Shown here piece after piece: positions 8,105 through 17,210 of a stretch of 64,000 nucleotides of DNA (its first letter is position 1; the number at the start of each line of letters is the position of its first letter). Under the pieces are notes generated by a model. The model was not told the origin of the DNA. It ran no database searches and saw nothing but the letters and a program-made list of their open reading frames with translations. The translations under genes were made by a program, and so were the position numbers. Origin of the DNA: Phycisphaerales bacterium UBA5793 (GTDB lineage Bacteria; Planctomycetota; Phycisphaerae; Phycisphaerales; UBA5793); NCBI GenBank assembly GCA_002418285.1, contig DIDT01000032.1, forward strand, positions 1 through 64,000. Direction: 5' to 3'.

Positions 8105-9850
8105 ATGAACCTGCGTTTCGCCCGAGCGTTCATGTGTCTGCTGCTGATCCTCCCGGCTGCGCGGGCCTTCGGTGTCCAGCCGCCTGCCGAGCCGGACCAT
8201 CGGCTCGACTGGTGGCGCGAAGCACGCTTTGGCATGTTCATCCACTGGGGGCTCTACGCGATCCCCGCCGGCGAATGGGATGGCGCGACCGTCCCCGGTG
8301 TCGGCGAGTGGATCATGCACAACGGCCACATCCCGCGCGACGATTACGCCACGCTGGCGCTCCAATTCAATCCCGTGAAGTTCGACGCCGAGCAGTGGGC
8401 CCGCATCGCCAAAGACGCGGGCATGAAGTACCTCGTCATCACCACCAAGCATCACGACGGCTTCTGCATGTTCGACAGCAAGTACACCGACTACGACATC
8501 ATGGCCACGCCATTCAAGCGCGACATCATGCGCGAGATCAGCGATGCCTGCCGCAAGTACGGCCTCAAGATCGGCTGGTACCACAGCATCTGGGACTGGC
8601 ACCATCCCGATGCATCGGGCCCCACGTTTGACGAGTATGCCAAAGTGCTCGAAAAGCAGGTCGATGAGCTGCTGGCCAACTATGGCCCGATCGACATCAT
8701 GTGGTTCGACGGCGAGTGGATTCCCGAGTGGACGGAAGACAAGGGACGTGATCTTTACGAACACATCCGCAAGGTCGCGCCGAAGGTCATCATCAACAAT
8801 CGCGTCGGCAAAGGCCGAGGTGGCATGGCGGGTTTACACGATCCGTCGCAGAACGTCGGCGACTTCGGCACCCCCGAGCAGGAGATCCCCGGCCAGGGTA
8901 TTCCCGGCTACGACTGGGAAACCTGCATGACGATGAACGACACGTGGGGCTTCCGCAAGGATGACCACAACTGGAAGTCGGCAAAGACGCTCGTACGCAA
9001 CCTCATCGACACAGCCAGCAAGGGCGGCAACTTCCTGCTCAACGTCGGTCCCACGGCCGAGGGGCTGATCCCGCCCGAAAGCGTCGAGCGCCTGCACGAT
9101 GTGGGGCAGTGGTTGCGCATCAATGGCGAAAGCATCTACGGCACATCCGCCGGTCCGTTCAAACGGCTCGAGTGGGGGCGCTGCACCCGCAAGGAACATC
9201 GGTTGTATCTACACGTGTTCGACTGGCCGCGGGATGGGATCCTCACCGTGCCCGGCCTGCTCAACAACGTGACCAGCGCGGCCATCGTTGGCGATTCCTC
9301 CCGCGCAACGCTCCGCACATCGCGCCGCAACGAGTCGATCCTCATCACCCTTCCCAATATGCCGGTGAACGACTTCGCCACGGTGATTGCGCTCGACATC
9401 GTCGGAGAGCCTGAGGTTGTCGCCATTCCGCTGCGCCAGGCAGATGATGGCTCCATTACGCTTCGCGCGGTCGACGCAGATGTGATCGGCTTTACGGCCC
9501 GCTATGAAAACGGCAACGGCAAGGACAACATCGGCTTCTGGACTGACTCGAGCGACATCGTCACCTGGAAGTTCGAGATCACCCGCCCGGGTAGATTCCG
9601 CGTGATTCTGACTCAGTCCTGCCCGGAAGATACGGCCAACACGCCGGTGCGGATTAAGATCGGCGACACAACTCTCACGATGCGCGTGAAGCCAACTCAG
9701 AGTTGGACGGACTTTGTGGACGTCGAGGTTGGAACCGTGAGCATTCCGGTTGTCGGCGCGTGTGAAGTACGCGTTGAGCCGCAGGGCAGGCCATTGTTGG
9801 CAGTCATGAACCTGCGCAGCATCACACTCGAGCCGCTCGACTCACGTTGA
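8105..9850 (+). CDS. Secreted alpha-L-fucosidase, GH29
   Basis: The 581-residue protein has a signal peptide (about 1-22) and a GH29 catalytic domain with RFGMFIHWGLY, TTKHHDGFCMFDS and GWYHSIWDWHHP. The expected nucleophile is D202 in MWFDGEW. The part after about residue 350 is a beta-rich C-terminal domain, and the final 150 residues resemble a carbohydrate-binding fold. GH29 enzymes release L-fucose from glycans. The ATG follows the stop of the isomerase-like gene by a single base, so translation is probably coupled. The 3' end overlaps the convergent regulator gene by 9 bases. Together with the two upstream genes it suggests use of fucose-containing polysaccharide. Confidence 0.93.
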   Translation: MNLRFARAFMCLLLILPAARAFGVQPPAEPDHRLDWWREARFGMFIHWGLYAIPAGEWDGATVPGVGEWIMHNGHIPRDDYATLALQFNPVKFDAEQWARIAKDAGMKYLVITTKHHDGFCMFDSKYTDYDIMATPFKRDIMREISDACRKYGLKIGWYHSIWDWHHPDASGPTFDEYAKVLEKQVDELLANYGPIDIMWFDGEWIPEWTEDKGRDLYEHIRKVAPKVIINNRVGKGRGGMAGLHDPSQNVGDFGTPEQEIPGQGIPGYDWETCMTMNDTWGFRKDDHNWKSAKTLVRNLIDTASKGGNFLLNVGPTAEGLIPPESVERLHDVGQWLRINGESIYGTSAGPFKRLEWGRCTRKEHRLYLHVFDWPRDGILTVPGLLNNVTSAAIVGDSSRATLRTSRRNESILITLPNMPVNDFATVIALDIVGEPEVVAIPLRQADDGSITLRAVDADVIGFTARYENGNGKDNIGFWTDSSDIVTWKFEITRPGRFRVILTQSCPEDTANTPVRIKIGDTTLTMRVKPTQSWTDFVDVEVGTVSIPVVGACEVRVEPQGRPLLAVMNLRSITLEPLDSR

Positions 9851-10507
9851 TCGCTTTCGGTTCTTCTTCACCTGACGTGATGGCCCGTCCTTCGGCGAGG
9901 TGGCCGACTCCGCTTCGCCATCAAGCGGGACGAGGGAGACGGTAAAGCCGTACGAGTGCACATCGGCACCGTGCGCGCGTTTCGAATTTGATCTGGAGTT
10001 TGATGCGAAGAGCTTGCCGATTTCTTCTAAAAGTTCGTAGATCCGTTCGAGATCCTTGTCCGTGAGGCGACCTCGCTGTCGGCGAAGGTAGATGTTCTCC
10101 CGCTTGGCGACGCGGCGGACCAGGCCACAACGAACCGCGTCACGATGGTTTCGCTCCGTCAGTTTGAGCACTGTCGAGTTGAATCGCAGTAGGGTGCGCT
10201 GGGCCTCCTTGGGATTCTCATCGTTGCTTGCCAGCCGAAAGTGCTCGCTGACCATGTCGTAGAGCGCTTCATCGCGTTTGCCGGCCTTGCGGCTGCCCGT
10301 CTGCCGCAGGAGCCCGACACGCACCATGATTTCGATGTGGTAGTAGAGCGATTGCGGCGAGCGGCCAAGTTCGCCGGCCATCTCCGCGACCGAACACGGC
10401 CCAAGGTCGGAAACCGCGTCGAGGACCTCAAGGCGGGCCGGGGACTGGGTGATCGCCTCGCGCTGCTCCGCGTTGAGGATCGTGATCTTCTGCGATCGTT
10501 TGGACAT
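9842..10507 (-). CDS. ArsR-like winged-helix regulator
   Basis: The product has 221 residues. Residues about 18-75 form an ArsR-type winged helix (ARLEVLDAVSDLGPCSVAEM, LGRSPQSLYYHIEIMV, GLLRQTG). The remainder is helical and basic, ending in KKNRKRST. The gene converges on the fucosidase gene and is divergent from the secreted-protein gene at 10742. It is a candidate regulator of either neighbour, which is inference only. The domain layout matches planctomycete helix-turn-helix proteins with long C-terminal extensions. Confidence 0.82.
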   Translation of the reverse strand: MSKRSQKITILNAEQREAITQSPARLEVLDAVSDLGPCSVAEMAGELGRSPQSLYYHIEIMVRVGLLRQTGSRKAGKRDEALYDMVSEHFRLASNDENPKEAQRTLLRFNSTVLKLTERNHRDAVRCGLVRRVAKRENIYLRRQRGRLTDKDLERIYELLEEIGKLFASNSRSNSKRAHGADVHSYGFTVSLVPLDGEAESATSPKDGPSRQVKKNRKRST

Positions 10508-10591
10508 GCGGCAGTTTCGCCTCCGTCACCTCGGGGTCAAACCTGATGTGACTCAAATCCCAATCGATTTTCTATTCAATTTTACCACATT

Positions 10592-10633
10592 ATTTGAACA
10601 ATACGAAACCGGAGGTATGCTCATTTCGAACAA
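10592..10633. promoter_or_regulatory. Possible operator: repeated ATTTGAACAA-type boxes
   Basis: In the AT-rich gap between the divergent regulator and secreted-protein genes, ATTTGAACAA (10592-10601) and ATTTCGAACAA (10623-10633) lie about three helical turns apart. The gap 10508-10741 is clearly AT-richer than its surroundings. Binding by the adjacent winged-helix protein is speculation. Confidence 0.3.
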
Positions 10634-10741
10634 CTTGCTGATTCGGCGCCGCTGCCGGGTTCGCCGCGGGGAATGAAATCAGACCCCGCCGCGGTTTTGC
10701 TGGCTGACCCCTTTGACTGACCCCAACTGGAGAGTTGAACC

Positions 10742-11413
10742 ATGAATCGAAAGACCCAGATCATCACCGGCCTTATTGGCGCCGCTGCGTGCGCCAGCGT
10801 GGCTTACGGCGCCATCATTCGCCTGACGGAAACATTCGAGAACATCAACGGGGGGGACCCCCAACGCGGTTGGACCTTCAACACGCGCGATGAAGGCATC
10901 GCCGTCAACAACGGCAACCACTACCTGCGCACGACGACCGACACCTTCGGCGTGACCCTGAGCACGAAAACTGACGGCTCCAACCGGTTGGCCGGCAACA
11001 AGAACTACCGCACTGAAGGCGTCGTTGGTTTCGAGCTGACCACGGCAGGAACAGCCGATTTTCCAACGGTGCGCGACATGTCCATTTCCCTGGTCAATGA
11101 CAACGGAACGCCGGGCGACGGCTCAGACGACTACGGCTTCTACCACGTGACCGGTCAGATGATGGATTTCGACGGCTCGATCCGCACGTTCCGCTACGCC
11201 GTTCCAAGCCAGGTCACCGGCGCCACCCCCGACGGGTGGGTGCCGTTTGTTCTCGGCCCGAACTCGCCACCGGAATTCACATGGGATGAAGTCATCACCG
11301 ATGTGGATCAACTCAACTTCCACTATTTCAATCCCGACTTCTTCTACATCTTTCAGTTTCACTATGTCGGTGTGGACAACATCCGTGTGTTCGTGAACAC
11401 CGACTACCGCTGA
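10742..11413 (+). CDS. Secreted protein of unknown function
   Basis: The 223-residue protein has a clear signal peptide (MNRKTQIITGLIGAAACASVAYGA). The mature domain is beta-rich and begins IIRLTETFENINGGDPQRGW, which recalls secreted proteins with a jelly-roll, discoidin-like or carbohydrate-binding fold. There is no C-terminal anchor. A GGAGAG ribosome site precedes the ATG. A perfect hairpin follows 30 bases after the stop. I cannot assign a family or function. Confidence 0.75.
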   Translation: MNRKTQIITGLIGAAACASVAYGAIIRLTETFENINGGDPQRGWTFNTRDEGIAVNNGNHYLRTTTDTFGVTLSTKTDGSNRLAGNKNYRTEGVVGFELTTAGTADFPTVRDMSISLVNDNGTPGDGSDDYGFYHVTGQMMDFDGSIRTFRYAVPSQVTGATPDGWVPFVLGPNSPPEFTWDEVITDVDQLNFHYFNPDFFYIFQFHYVGVDNIRVFVNTDYR

Positions 11414-11442
11414 GCAAGTGAACGAGACGATCGAACACCTGC

Positions 11443-11471
11443 GAAGCCCATGTCCAACGAACATGGGCTTC
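11443..11471. terminator. Perfect hairpin between convergent genes
   Basis: GAAGCCCATGT and ACATGGGCTTC form an 11-bp perfect stem with a 7-base loop, between the convergent genes ending at 11413 and 11477. There is no long T run, but the position suits a two-way transcription stop. Confidence 0.75.
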
Positions 11472-11476
11472 GTTGG

Positions 11477-12118
11477 TTATTCCGCGCGGTTGCGATACAG
11501 GTTTGCATCGACAACCTGCGCCATCGCCACGCCGTCGAGATCGCCGCCGAGAAACGCGTTGAGTCGAGCCACGCCATCGATCGGATTGGCAATCATCTCG
11601 TGGTACGGCACATCGTGACAGCGAATGTTGGGCTGCGCGCCGAGCCAATTATCAACGATGTCCAGGTGTTTTTGCAGCAGGGTCAGCACCTCGGCATCGC
11701 TGATCTTGTCGGGATCTTCGCCGCGCCGGATGAGCATCTTCTTCTGCGACTCGATGCTCTCCTCAAGCCGCCGGCGCATGAAAATGACGCGGTACTCATA
11801 GTCGGGCGGCAAGTGTCGCAGCAGCGCGGAGATGACTTTGACAGACTTGCCCACCGCGTCGGCGACCCAGGCCGTGTCGCCTTTGTCCAGCGCTTTGACT
11901 CGCTCGAATTCGTAGTAGCCCTTGGGGTTGTCCTCGTCGGCCGTTCGAACGTTGTCGATGATTGGCGCAATACCCCCGGCATCGAGCATCTTCATCATCA
12001 TCGACGTTCCCGACCGGGGAAGGCCGGAGACAACCGTGATGAACGTCCGACTGGGAGGTGAGGCCTTGCGGCCGAATATTCGCTTGAGCATCGACGTCAA
12101 CCGACTCGCAAGAGGCAA
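11477..12118 (-). CDS. Sulfotransferase-family protein
   Basis: The 213-residue protein has a P-loop-like PAPS-binding motif VSGLPRSGTSMMMKMLDAGG at about residues 30-49. A second typical segment is YRVIFMRRRLEESIESQKKML, around the 3'-phosphate-binding region. This pattern fits the sulfotransferase family, which moves sulfate from PAPS to sugars, lipids or proteins. The length is at the short end for the family and the acceptor is unknown. The gene stands alone and converges with the secreted-protein gene. Confidence 0.82.
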   Translation of the reverse strand: MPLASRLTSMLKRIFGRKASPPSRTFITVVSGLPRSGTSMMMKMLDAGGIAPIIDNVRTADEDNPKGYYEFERVKALDKGDTAWVADAVGKSVKVISALLRHLPPDYEYRVIFMRRRLEESIESQKKMLIRRGEDPDKISDAEVLTLLQKHLDIVDNWLGAQPNIRCHDVPYHEMIANPIDGVARLNAFLGGDLDGVAMAQVVDANLYRNRAE

Positions 12119-12250
12119 CGAAGACTCGCCGTGAGGGGATCGTCACCTGCCAACTGGTGCGATCGCGACATCATGGTAGACGCCTTGTGCAGTTAGGCGC
12201 AGGTGCTCAACAGATTGATCGGCAATGACTGACGCGGCGAAAGGGGGCGA

Positions 12251-12970
12251 TTATTCTCCATTCAGCCCTTCATCCAGCCGGAACCAGACCTGGGCGCGGG
12301 GCCACGATTCCCAGACGGTCTCGGGCAGAATGTTGTAGATCTTGCCCGCGTTATCTGCAAACCACGTCACGCTCAGGTCGTCCTCGAGCAGGTTGCAGCC
12401 GCGGACATGACTGAAGTCGCTCTTCGTCCGCAGTCCGTCGGCGAGCAGGGAAACGCCCGCGGGATGTTCATTGCGGAGCTGGTCGCGATCGTAGCGATCG
12501 ATGGGATCCGCTTTCTGACTCGTCAAGTTCAACGTCCCACGATAGTGGTAGTTGCCGTAAATCAGATCCCGACTGCTCCTCTTCCACGAGCTCTCGTACC
12601 GGTCGATCGTGTGATCCCCTGTATGGGAGGGGCAGTAGTACGCGCCCGGGCCAGTGATATAGTTTTTTGCGAACAAGCGTCCGATACCGTCCCACGTATC
12701 GCGACGAACACCCCGATTCAGGATCATCATGTCCTGCGGTTTGGGATCGCGATAGGTGTCTCCCGCAAAGAACGAGTTGGGCAACCGGTTTCGATTGTCG
12801 TGTGAGTACGACTCGATCGCGATCGCGATCTGGTGCATGTTGCTGGCGCACGACACACGACGTGCCGCCTCGCGGATTCGGGCAAAGCTCGGCATGAGCA
12901 GACTGATGAGAATCCATGCAACGCCGAGCACGACAAGTAACTCGATGAGCGAGAATCCGTGTCGCCGCAT
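12251..12970 (-). CDS. Prepilin-type N-terminal methylation protein (pseudopilin-like)
   Basis: The likely start at 12970 places the type IV prepilin motif at the very N-terminus: MRRHG then FSLIELLVVLGVAWILIS, cut after the glycine. The mature 234-residue protein has a long N-terminal helix (FARIREAARRVSCASNMHQI), then a globular domain. It ends with a segment HVRGCNLLEDDLSVTWFAD that resembles the H-x9-DG signature of planctomycete DUF1559-type secreted pseudopilins. It should pass through a type II or type IV pilus-like machine. The upstream reading (to 13093) has no prepilin function and is probably not translated. Confidence 0.8.
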   Translation of the reverse strand: MRRHGFSLIELLVVLGVAWILISLLMPSFARIREAARRVSCASNMHQIAIAIESYSHDNRNRLPNSFFAGDTYRDPKPQDMMILNRGVRRDTWDGIGRLFAKNYITGPGAYYCPSHTGDHTIDRYESSWKRSSRDLIYGNYHYRGTLNLTSQKADPIDRYDRDQLRNEHPAGVSLLADGLRTKSDFSHVRGCNLLEDDLSVTWFADNAGKIYNILPETVWESWPRAQVWFRLDEGLNGE

Positions 12971-13162
12971 TGGCAGGTGCTTCGGATCATGCGCGCAACG
13001 CACTCGTTCACCTCGAATGGAAGGCGCATCGGTCGAGTCGATTCTCAGGATTTCACCTGCCACGGCTGAACTCCAATGTCGTTCCGCACCCAATTAATGT
13101 ACCACAAACTGGCCGGGGACAACCCCGAATCCCTCCAGAATGCGAAAGTTTGCCGATTTTCT

Positions 13163-13260
13163 TGAAACCCGGGGGGATGAATCAAAGGTGCGAATCATCC
13201 CAAAATCCTGAAACCTCAGCCCCTTGCGCTGCGGAATGTACAGTACCGGGCCCTGAAACC
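13163..13260 (+). promoter_or_regulatory. Three TGAAACC boxes ahead of the ECF sigma gene
   Basis: TGAAACC occurs at 13163-13169, 13209-13215 and 13254-13260, spaced 46 and 45 bases apart, in the gap before the sigma factor gene. ECF promoters often have a -35 element like GAAAC or GGAAC, so one or more may be autoregulated start sites. This is inference from sequence spacing. Confidence 0.35.
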
Positions 13261-13277
13261 GGGTAGGATTCCTCGGA

Positions 13278-13835
13278 ATGCACGACGACTGGTCACTTAT
13301 GCAGCGAGTCGCTGAAGGAGATCGGGCGGCGGTCGCCGAACTGTACGACCGTTTTGCCAGTCTCGTTTATCGCATGGCCTATCAGCTTCTCCCCACAAAA
13401 GGGGATGCGGAGGACGCCGTTCAGGAGATTTTCGTTCGTCTCTGGCAAAGCGCCGGGCATTTCGACCCCAACCGGGCTTCCCTCGTGACCTGGGTGATGC
13501 TGATCACACGACGCTACCTCGTTGACCAATTGCGGCGAATGCGGGTGCGCCCGAAATTCACCGGATTCGACGAGCAATGGTCGGCCGAGGACGATTCCAT
13601 CGCTGCCCCCGGCGTCGGGATGCAGCGGAAAGAGCGCCGGCAGCGCCTGCGAGAGAAGATCGCCGCCCTGCCCGAGCTGCAAAGGCAGGTGGTCGAGCGG
13701 GCCTATTTGGGTGGCAAGACGCTTCGGGAGATTGGACAGGAATTGAACAAGCCGATCGGGACGGTCAAATCAGCGTTAAGCCGCGCTTTGGCCGTTCTGC
13801 GAGAACGAGTACCGAGTGAAGAAGGTATCGCATGA
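13278..13835 (+). CDS. ECF-type RNA polymerase sigma factor
   Basis: The product has 185 residues. Region 2 is visible in VYRMAYQLLPTKGDAEDAVQ and in VTWVMLITRRYLVDQLRR. Region 4 is LPELQRQVVERAYLGGKTLR followed by KPIGTVKSALSRALAVLRE. The two-region layout without region 3 is that of group 4 (ECF) sigma factors, close to the RpoE and SigK types. Its stop overlaps the start of the next gene by four bases (ATGA), which encodes a membrane anti-sigma-like protein, so the two form a regulatory pair. Confidence 0.93.
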   Translation: MHDDWSLMQRVAEGDRAAVAELYDRFASLVYRMAYQLLPTKGDAEDAVQEIFVRLWQSAGHFDPNRASLVTWVMLITRRYLVDQLRRMRVRPKFTGFDEQWSAEDDSIAAPGVGMQRKERRQRLREKIAALPELQRQVVERAYLGGKTLREIGQELNKPIGTVKSALSRALAVLRERVPSEEGIA

Positions 13836-14728
13836 AATTGTCACGAGAAGAACTGATGGAAATGGCGGGCCGCGACGCGCTTGGGATGCTCGATCCGGAT
13901 GAGTCTGAAGTATTCGAGAGGGCTTTCCGCCGCGCCGATGCGTCACTGCGACGGGAACTTCGGACCATTCAGGATGACGTTGTCGCCCTTGGCGAACTGG
14001 TTGAGGAAATCCAGCCCGATGAGGAGCTGCGCGCCCGTACGTTGACTCGCGTGAACGACCACATGGAACAGAGTCCAGCCCCCACGCTCAAGCGCCGCGT
14101 GCTTGGGACATTCGAGCGCTTTGTGGAGGAAGACCTGCACGGCAGCCTCCAGTTTCCCATTGGCGGAGCTGCAACGCTTCCACCCAGAGGCGACTGGATT
14201 GAGCGCTTCGCCGCAGGCCGGGTTTCGCCAATGTGGCGCATCGCCGCACTGGTGCTGTTGACGGTGACGATTGGTCTGACGTGGTTTGCCATTGATGCCT
14301 ATTCCAACGCGATGCGCATCGCCGACTCGATTAGTCGAAATCGAATCGATGAGATGCTCCGGCTGACCTTCAAGCAACTGCCGGAAGACTTCTGGTTCAA
14401 TCCCGAAACGCGAATGGACGCTTTTTCAGTGGCCGAGACGGACTTCAAGGGTCGGGCCATGCTTTCGATTATCAACTCGGAAGATCGCGGTTTCCTTGCC
14501 GCCATCAACATGCCCCAGTCCGACGATCCCTTTCGCCTCCTGGTGGGTTTTGATCAGCCGGAAAACGCGCGCACCGTCGCCGTGTTCTACTCCAAGGATG
14601 GCACGTGTGCAGTGCCGATTTCCCTCGGAACGGATGTCACCGGCGCCAAATGGTGGGTCATGGGTCCCTCCGCGCTCAACGTGGGGATGGAGACTGCGCT
14701 GCTCGAGATCATTCCCGACACGCCCTGA
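13832..14728 (+). CDS. Membrane anti-sigma factor, RskA-like
   Basis: The protein has 298 residues. The N-terminal cytoplasmic part (MAGRDALGMLDPDESEVFER) is the anti-sigma motif of RskA-type proteins. One membrane segment follows at about residues 132-152 (MWRIAALVLLTVTIGLTWFA). The outside domain contains FRLLVGFDQPENARTVAVFY, as in the RskA C-terminal domain. It likely holds the adjoining sigma factor inactive until an envelope signal is received. There is a four-base overlap with the sigma gene, and a hairpin terminator follows. Confidence 0.85.
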   Translation: MKLSREELMEMAGRDALGMLDPDESEVFERAFRRADASLRRELRTIQDDVVALGELVEEIQPDEELRARTLTRVNDHMEQSPAPTLKRRVLGTFERFVEEDLHGSLQFPIGGAATLPPRGDWIERFAAGRVSPMWRIAALVLLTVTIGLTWFAIDAYSNAMRIADSISRNRIDEMLRLTFKQLPEDFWFNPETRMDAFSVAETDFKGRAMLSIINSEDRGFLAAINMPQSDDPFRLLVGFDQPENARTVAVFYSKDGTCAVPISLGTDVTGAKWWVMGPSALNVGMETALLEIIPDTP

Positions 14729-14757
14729 TCGTGCAATTCGTTCGATACGCCGCCGGA

Positions 14758-14780
14758 GCCCACGTTCCCTGAACGTGGGC
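14758..14780 (+). terminator. Rho-independent-type terminator after the sigma/anti-sigma pair
   Basis: GCCCACGTTC and GAACGTGGGC form a 10-bp perfect stem with a 3-base loop, followed by TTCTTTC. It lies 30 bases after the anti-sigma stop. Confidence 0.8.
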
Positions 14781-14825
14781 TTCTTTCGTCTTGAAGACGC
14801 ATCGCCAGCCGGGTATCGTGCGCTC

Positions 14826-15953
14826 ATGTTCATCGTCACAAATCGAGAGGTGAATGAAAGTCGGTCCGATGTGTCGGCATTTGGAGAGGTTGCCAATCGG
14901 CGCGGACCCAACGAACTGCGTATGGCTGAAGCGCACCGGGTCGGCGGCAAATGGAAGATCAACATCCTGCCCGATCAGATCAGCGCCGACATGGCAGCCA
15001 GTGCCGAACTGCCGCACACCGTCGACGCGATGGGCAACGCCGTGGGCGACAAGGGCGAGCCGATCTTTGCCAGCCGTTATGTCGCCCGAAAGTTGCTCGC
15101 GCGGGTGAATCCCCGGATGGTCGGCGATCGGCGGAGCAAGGGCCGCGGTCTGCTGTTCTTCGTTCACGGGTTCAACAACAACGTCAAGGACGTGCTTGAT
15201 CGGGCGGCCCGCCTCTCGAACACCTACGGGGTGGAGGTCCTCGCGTTTTCATGGCCCGCAAACGGCGGCGGATTCAAGGGGGTCGCGAGTTACAAGAGCG
15301 ACAAACGCGATGCGCAAGCGTCAGTCGGCGCCCTGGATCGATGCCTGGCCAAACTCAGCGACTACCTCCAGGCCGCCCATCAGGAACACGTCAGCAAAGT
15401 CGAGAAGCGCGCCAACGAGCTGTACGGCGACAATGCCGAGAAGTGGGATCAGTTCTTCACGCGGCAGTCCGAACAGTGGTGCGACTTTCCCGTTACCATG
15501 ATGCTCCACTCGATGGGAAACTATCTCTATAAACACCTGCTGATGTCATCCGCCTATCGCGGCAACGTGCTCATCTTCGACAACGTCATCATGGCTGCGG
15601 CCGACACCAACAACGAGGACCACCGGCAGTGGGTCGACCGCATTCCGGTGCGCCGCCGGCTGTATGTCACCATCAACGAAAACGATGGCGCCCTGCGCGC
15701 GTCGCGCATGAAGATGGGTGAAGAGCAAAAGGCCCGGCTTGGCCACTGGCCCTTCGATCTGGATTCACAGCGAGCAGTGTATGTGGATTTCACCCATGCC
15801 AACGGGATTGGCGATTCCCATGCCTACTTTGAGGGAACCGCCGTCACAAAGAATCAGCGGGTTCGTCGCTTCTTCCAGCAGGCGCTTGAGGGGGAGGCGG
15901 CTGAGGAGCGGCTGGAATTTGACGCGGCCCGGAACCTCTATCGTGTGAAATAG
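14826..15953 (+). CDS. Alpha/beta hydrolase-like protein (DUF900-type)
   Basis: The 375-residue protein shows the fold landmarks LLFFVHGFNNNVKDVLDRAA (oxyanion loop), VLAFSWPANG, and a nucleophile elbow HSMGN with serine in the expected place. These fit the DUF900/esterase-like alpha/beta hydrolases. No signal peptide is seen. A hairpin terminator stands 46 bases before the start, so it is likely transcribed separately from the sigma pair. The start is the first ATG after that hairpin and has no strong ribosome site. The substrate is unknown. Confidence 0.8.
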   Translation: MFIVTNREVNESRSDVSAFGEVANRRGPNELRMAEAHRVGGKWKINILPDQISADMAASAELPHTVDAMGNAVGDKGEPIFASRYVARKLLARVNPRMVGDRRSKGRGLLFFVHGFNNNVKDVLDRAARLSNTYGVEVLAFSWPANGGGFKGVASYKSDKRDAQASVGALDRCLAKLSDYLQAAHQEHVSKVEKRANELYGDNAEKWDQFFTRQSEQWCDFPVTMMLHSMGNYLYKHLLMSSAYRGNVLIFDNVIMAAADTNNEDHRQWVDRIPVRRRLYVTINENDGALRASRMKMGEEQKARLGHWPFDLDSQRAVYVDFTHANGIGDSHAYFEGTAVTKNQRVRRFFQQALEGEAAEERLEFDAARNLYRVK

Positions 15954-16159
15954 GGTAAGTTGTTCTGGTTCAGGCGTCCTCCCAACCCAACGTCCCGCTC
16001 TCCAGGGAATACCAAAACGCACTGTGCGGTTCACTACACGATGCGCGACCAACGCTGCACGCTTTAACGCCGCGGTCTAAGATGTAGAGGACAGAATATG
16101 GCAGGCTGCAAAGTGTTTCGCAGCTGCCGATAATCTTTTTGCCTGGGGAGGGTTGAAGA

Positions 16160-16933
16160 ATGCTTGGGGGCTGCAAAACTGCCGCAATCTGCGCGGCTGC
16201 AATGTCGGTGCTGTGTTCGGCGGGGAGTGCTCTTGGCGACGTCATATCGATTGGCACGTCCAAGGACAACACGCTGTATGAAGACTTCCAAGGTTCGCTG
16301 AGCAATGGCGCCGGCCGCCATCTGTTCACTGGCTCAACTGCGGGATTTGCCTACCGTCGCGGGCTGGTGGCATTCGATGTGGCCGGAGCGTTGCCCGGCG
16401 GCGCGACGATCCTCAATGTCTCGCTGACGCTGCACATGTCGCAGACCATTTCCGGTGACCAGCTCGTCTCCCTTCATCGTGTACTGGCTGACTGGGGCGA
16501 GGGCAGTTCAATCGCGCCCGGGGAAGAAGGGGGTGGCGGACCAGCCCAGCCGGGTGATGCGACATGGAAACACACCTTCTACAACAACCAGTTCTGGACC
16601 AACCTCGGCGGTGACTTTGATGCCAACGCCAGTGCGTCGACCATTATCGGCGCCACCGACGGCTTCTACACCTGGAATTCGACCTCGCAACTGGTCGCTG
16701 ACGTACAGTCGTGGCTGGACAACCCTGGAACCAGTTTCGGCTGGGAGATCATCGGCAACGAGTCGACGCCCTTTACCGCCAAACGCTTCGATACGCGCGA
16801 GAATCTGATTGAGTCGTTCCGGCCCATGCTCACCATCGAGTATCTGCCCATTCCCGAGCCGGGCGTGTTCGCCTTGATGACCATCGGGCTCGGTTGGATG
16901 GGCGGGCGCCGCCGCCGCGGATTGATCGATTGA
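16160..16933 (+). CDS. Secreted DNRLRE-type protein with PEP-CTERM anchor
   Basis: This 257-residue protein has a signal peptide (about 1-26). A DNRLRE-like beta-sandwich domain follows, carrying the characteristic DNTLYEDFQG near the front, VAFDVAGALPGGATI, and VQSWLDNPGTSFGW. The C-terminus is a PEP-CTERM signal: IPEPGVFALMTIGLGWMGG, then RRRR. Such proteins are exported and processed by an exosortase, which is not in this window. A GGGAGGG ribosome site precedes the ATG. The role is probably in the cell surface or matrix. Confidence 0.9.
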   Translation: MLGGCKTAAICAAAMSVLCSAGSALGDVISIGTSKDNTLYEDFQGSLSNGAGRHLFTGSTAGFAYRRGLVAFDVAGALPGGATILNVSLTLHMSQTISGDQLVSLHRVLADWGEGSSIAPGEEGGGGPAQPGDATWKHTFYNNQFWTNLGGDFDANASASTIIGATDGFYTWNSTSQLVADVQSWLDNPGTSFGWEIIGNESTPFTAKRFDTRENLIESFRPMLTIEYLPIPEPGVFALMTIGLGWMGGRRRRGLID

Positions 16934-17210
16934 GTTGGCCTTGCGCCACGTTATACTTCAAACTGATGAAGCCCACTGCCTGATTGCAACCCGTCGCCGG
17001 CCACATAGCCGTCGTTCTCTGCTCCGGCAGCGATTCACGATGGCCACAGGTGGTCGCATTGCGCTTTGACCTGCCGGGAGATAAAGGCTCAAGCGGTCGC
17101 GGGTTGTCCCCGAGCATCTCCGATTTGTTGAGATTCACATAAGCGGCTGAGGTGTGAGGCGTCGCTCTTCGAGTGGTGCCGGCCCGGCCGACTCGGGACT
17201 TGCCTTTCCA

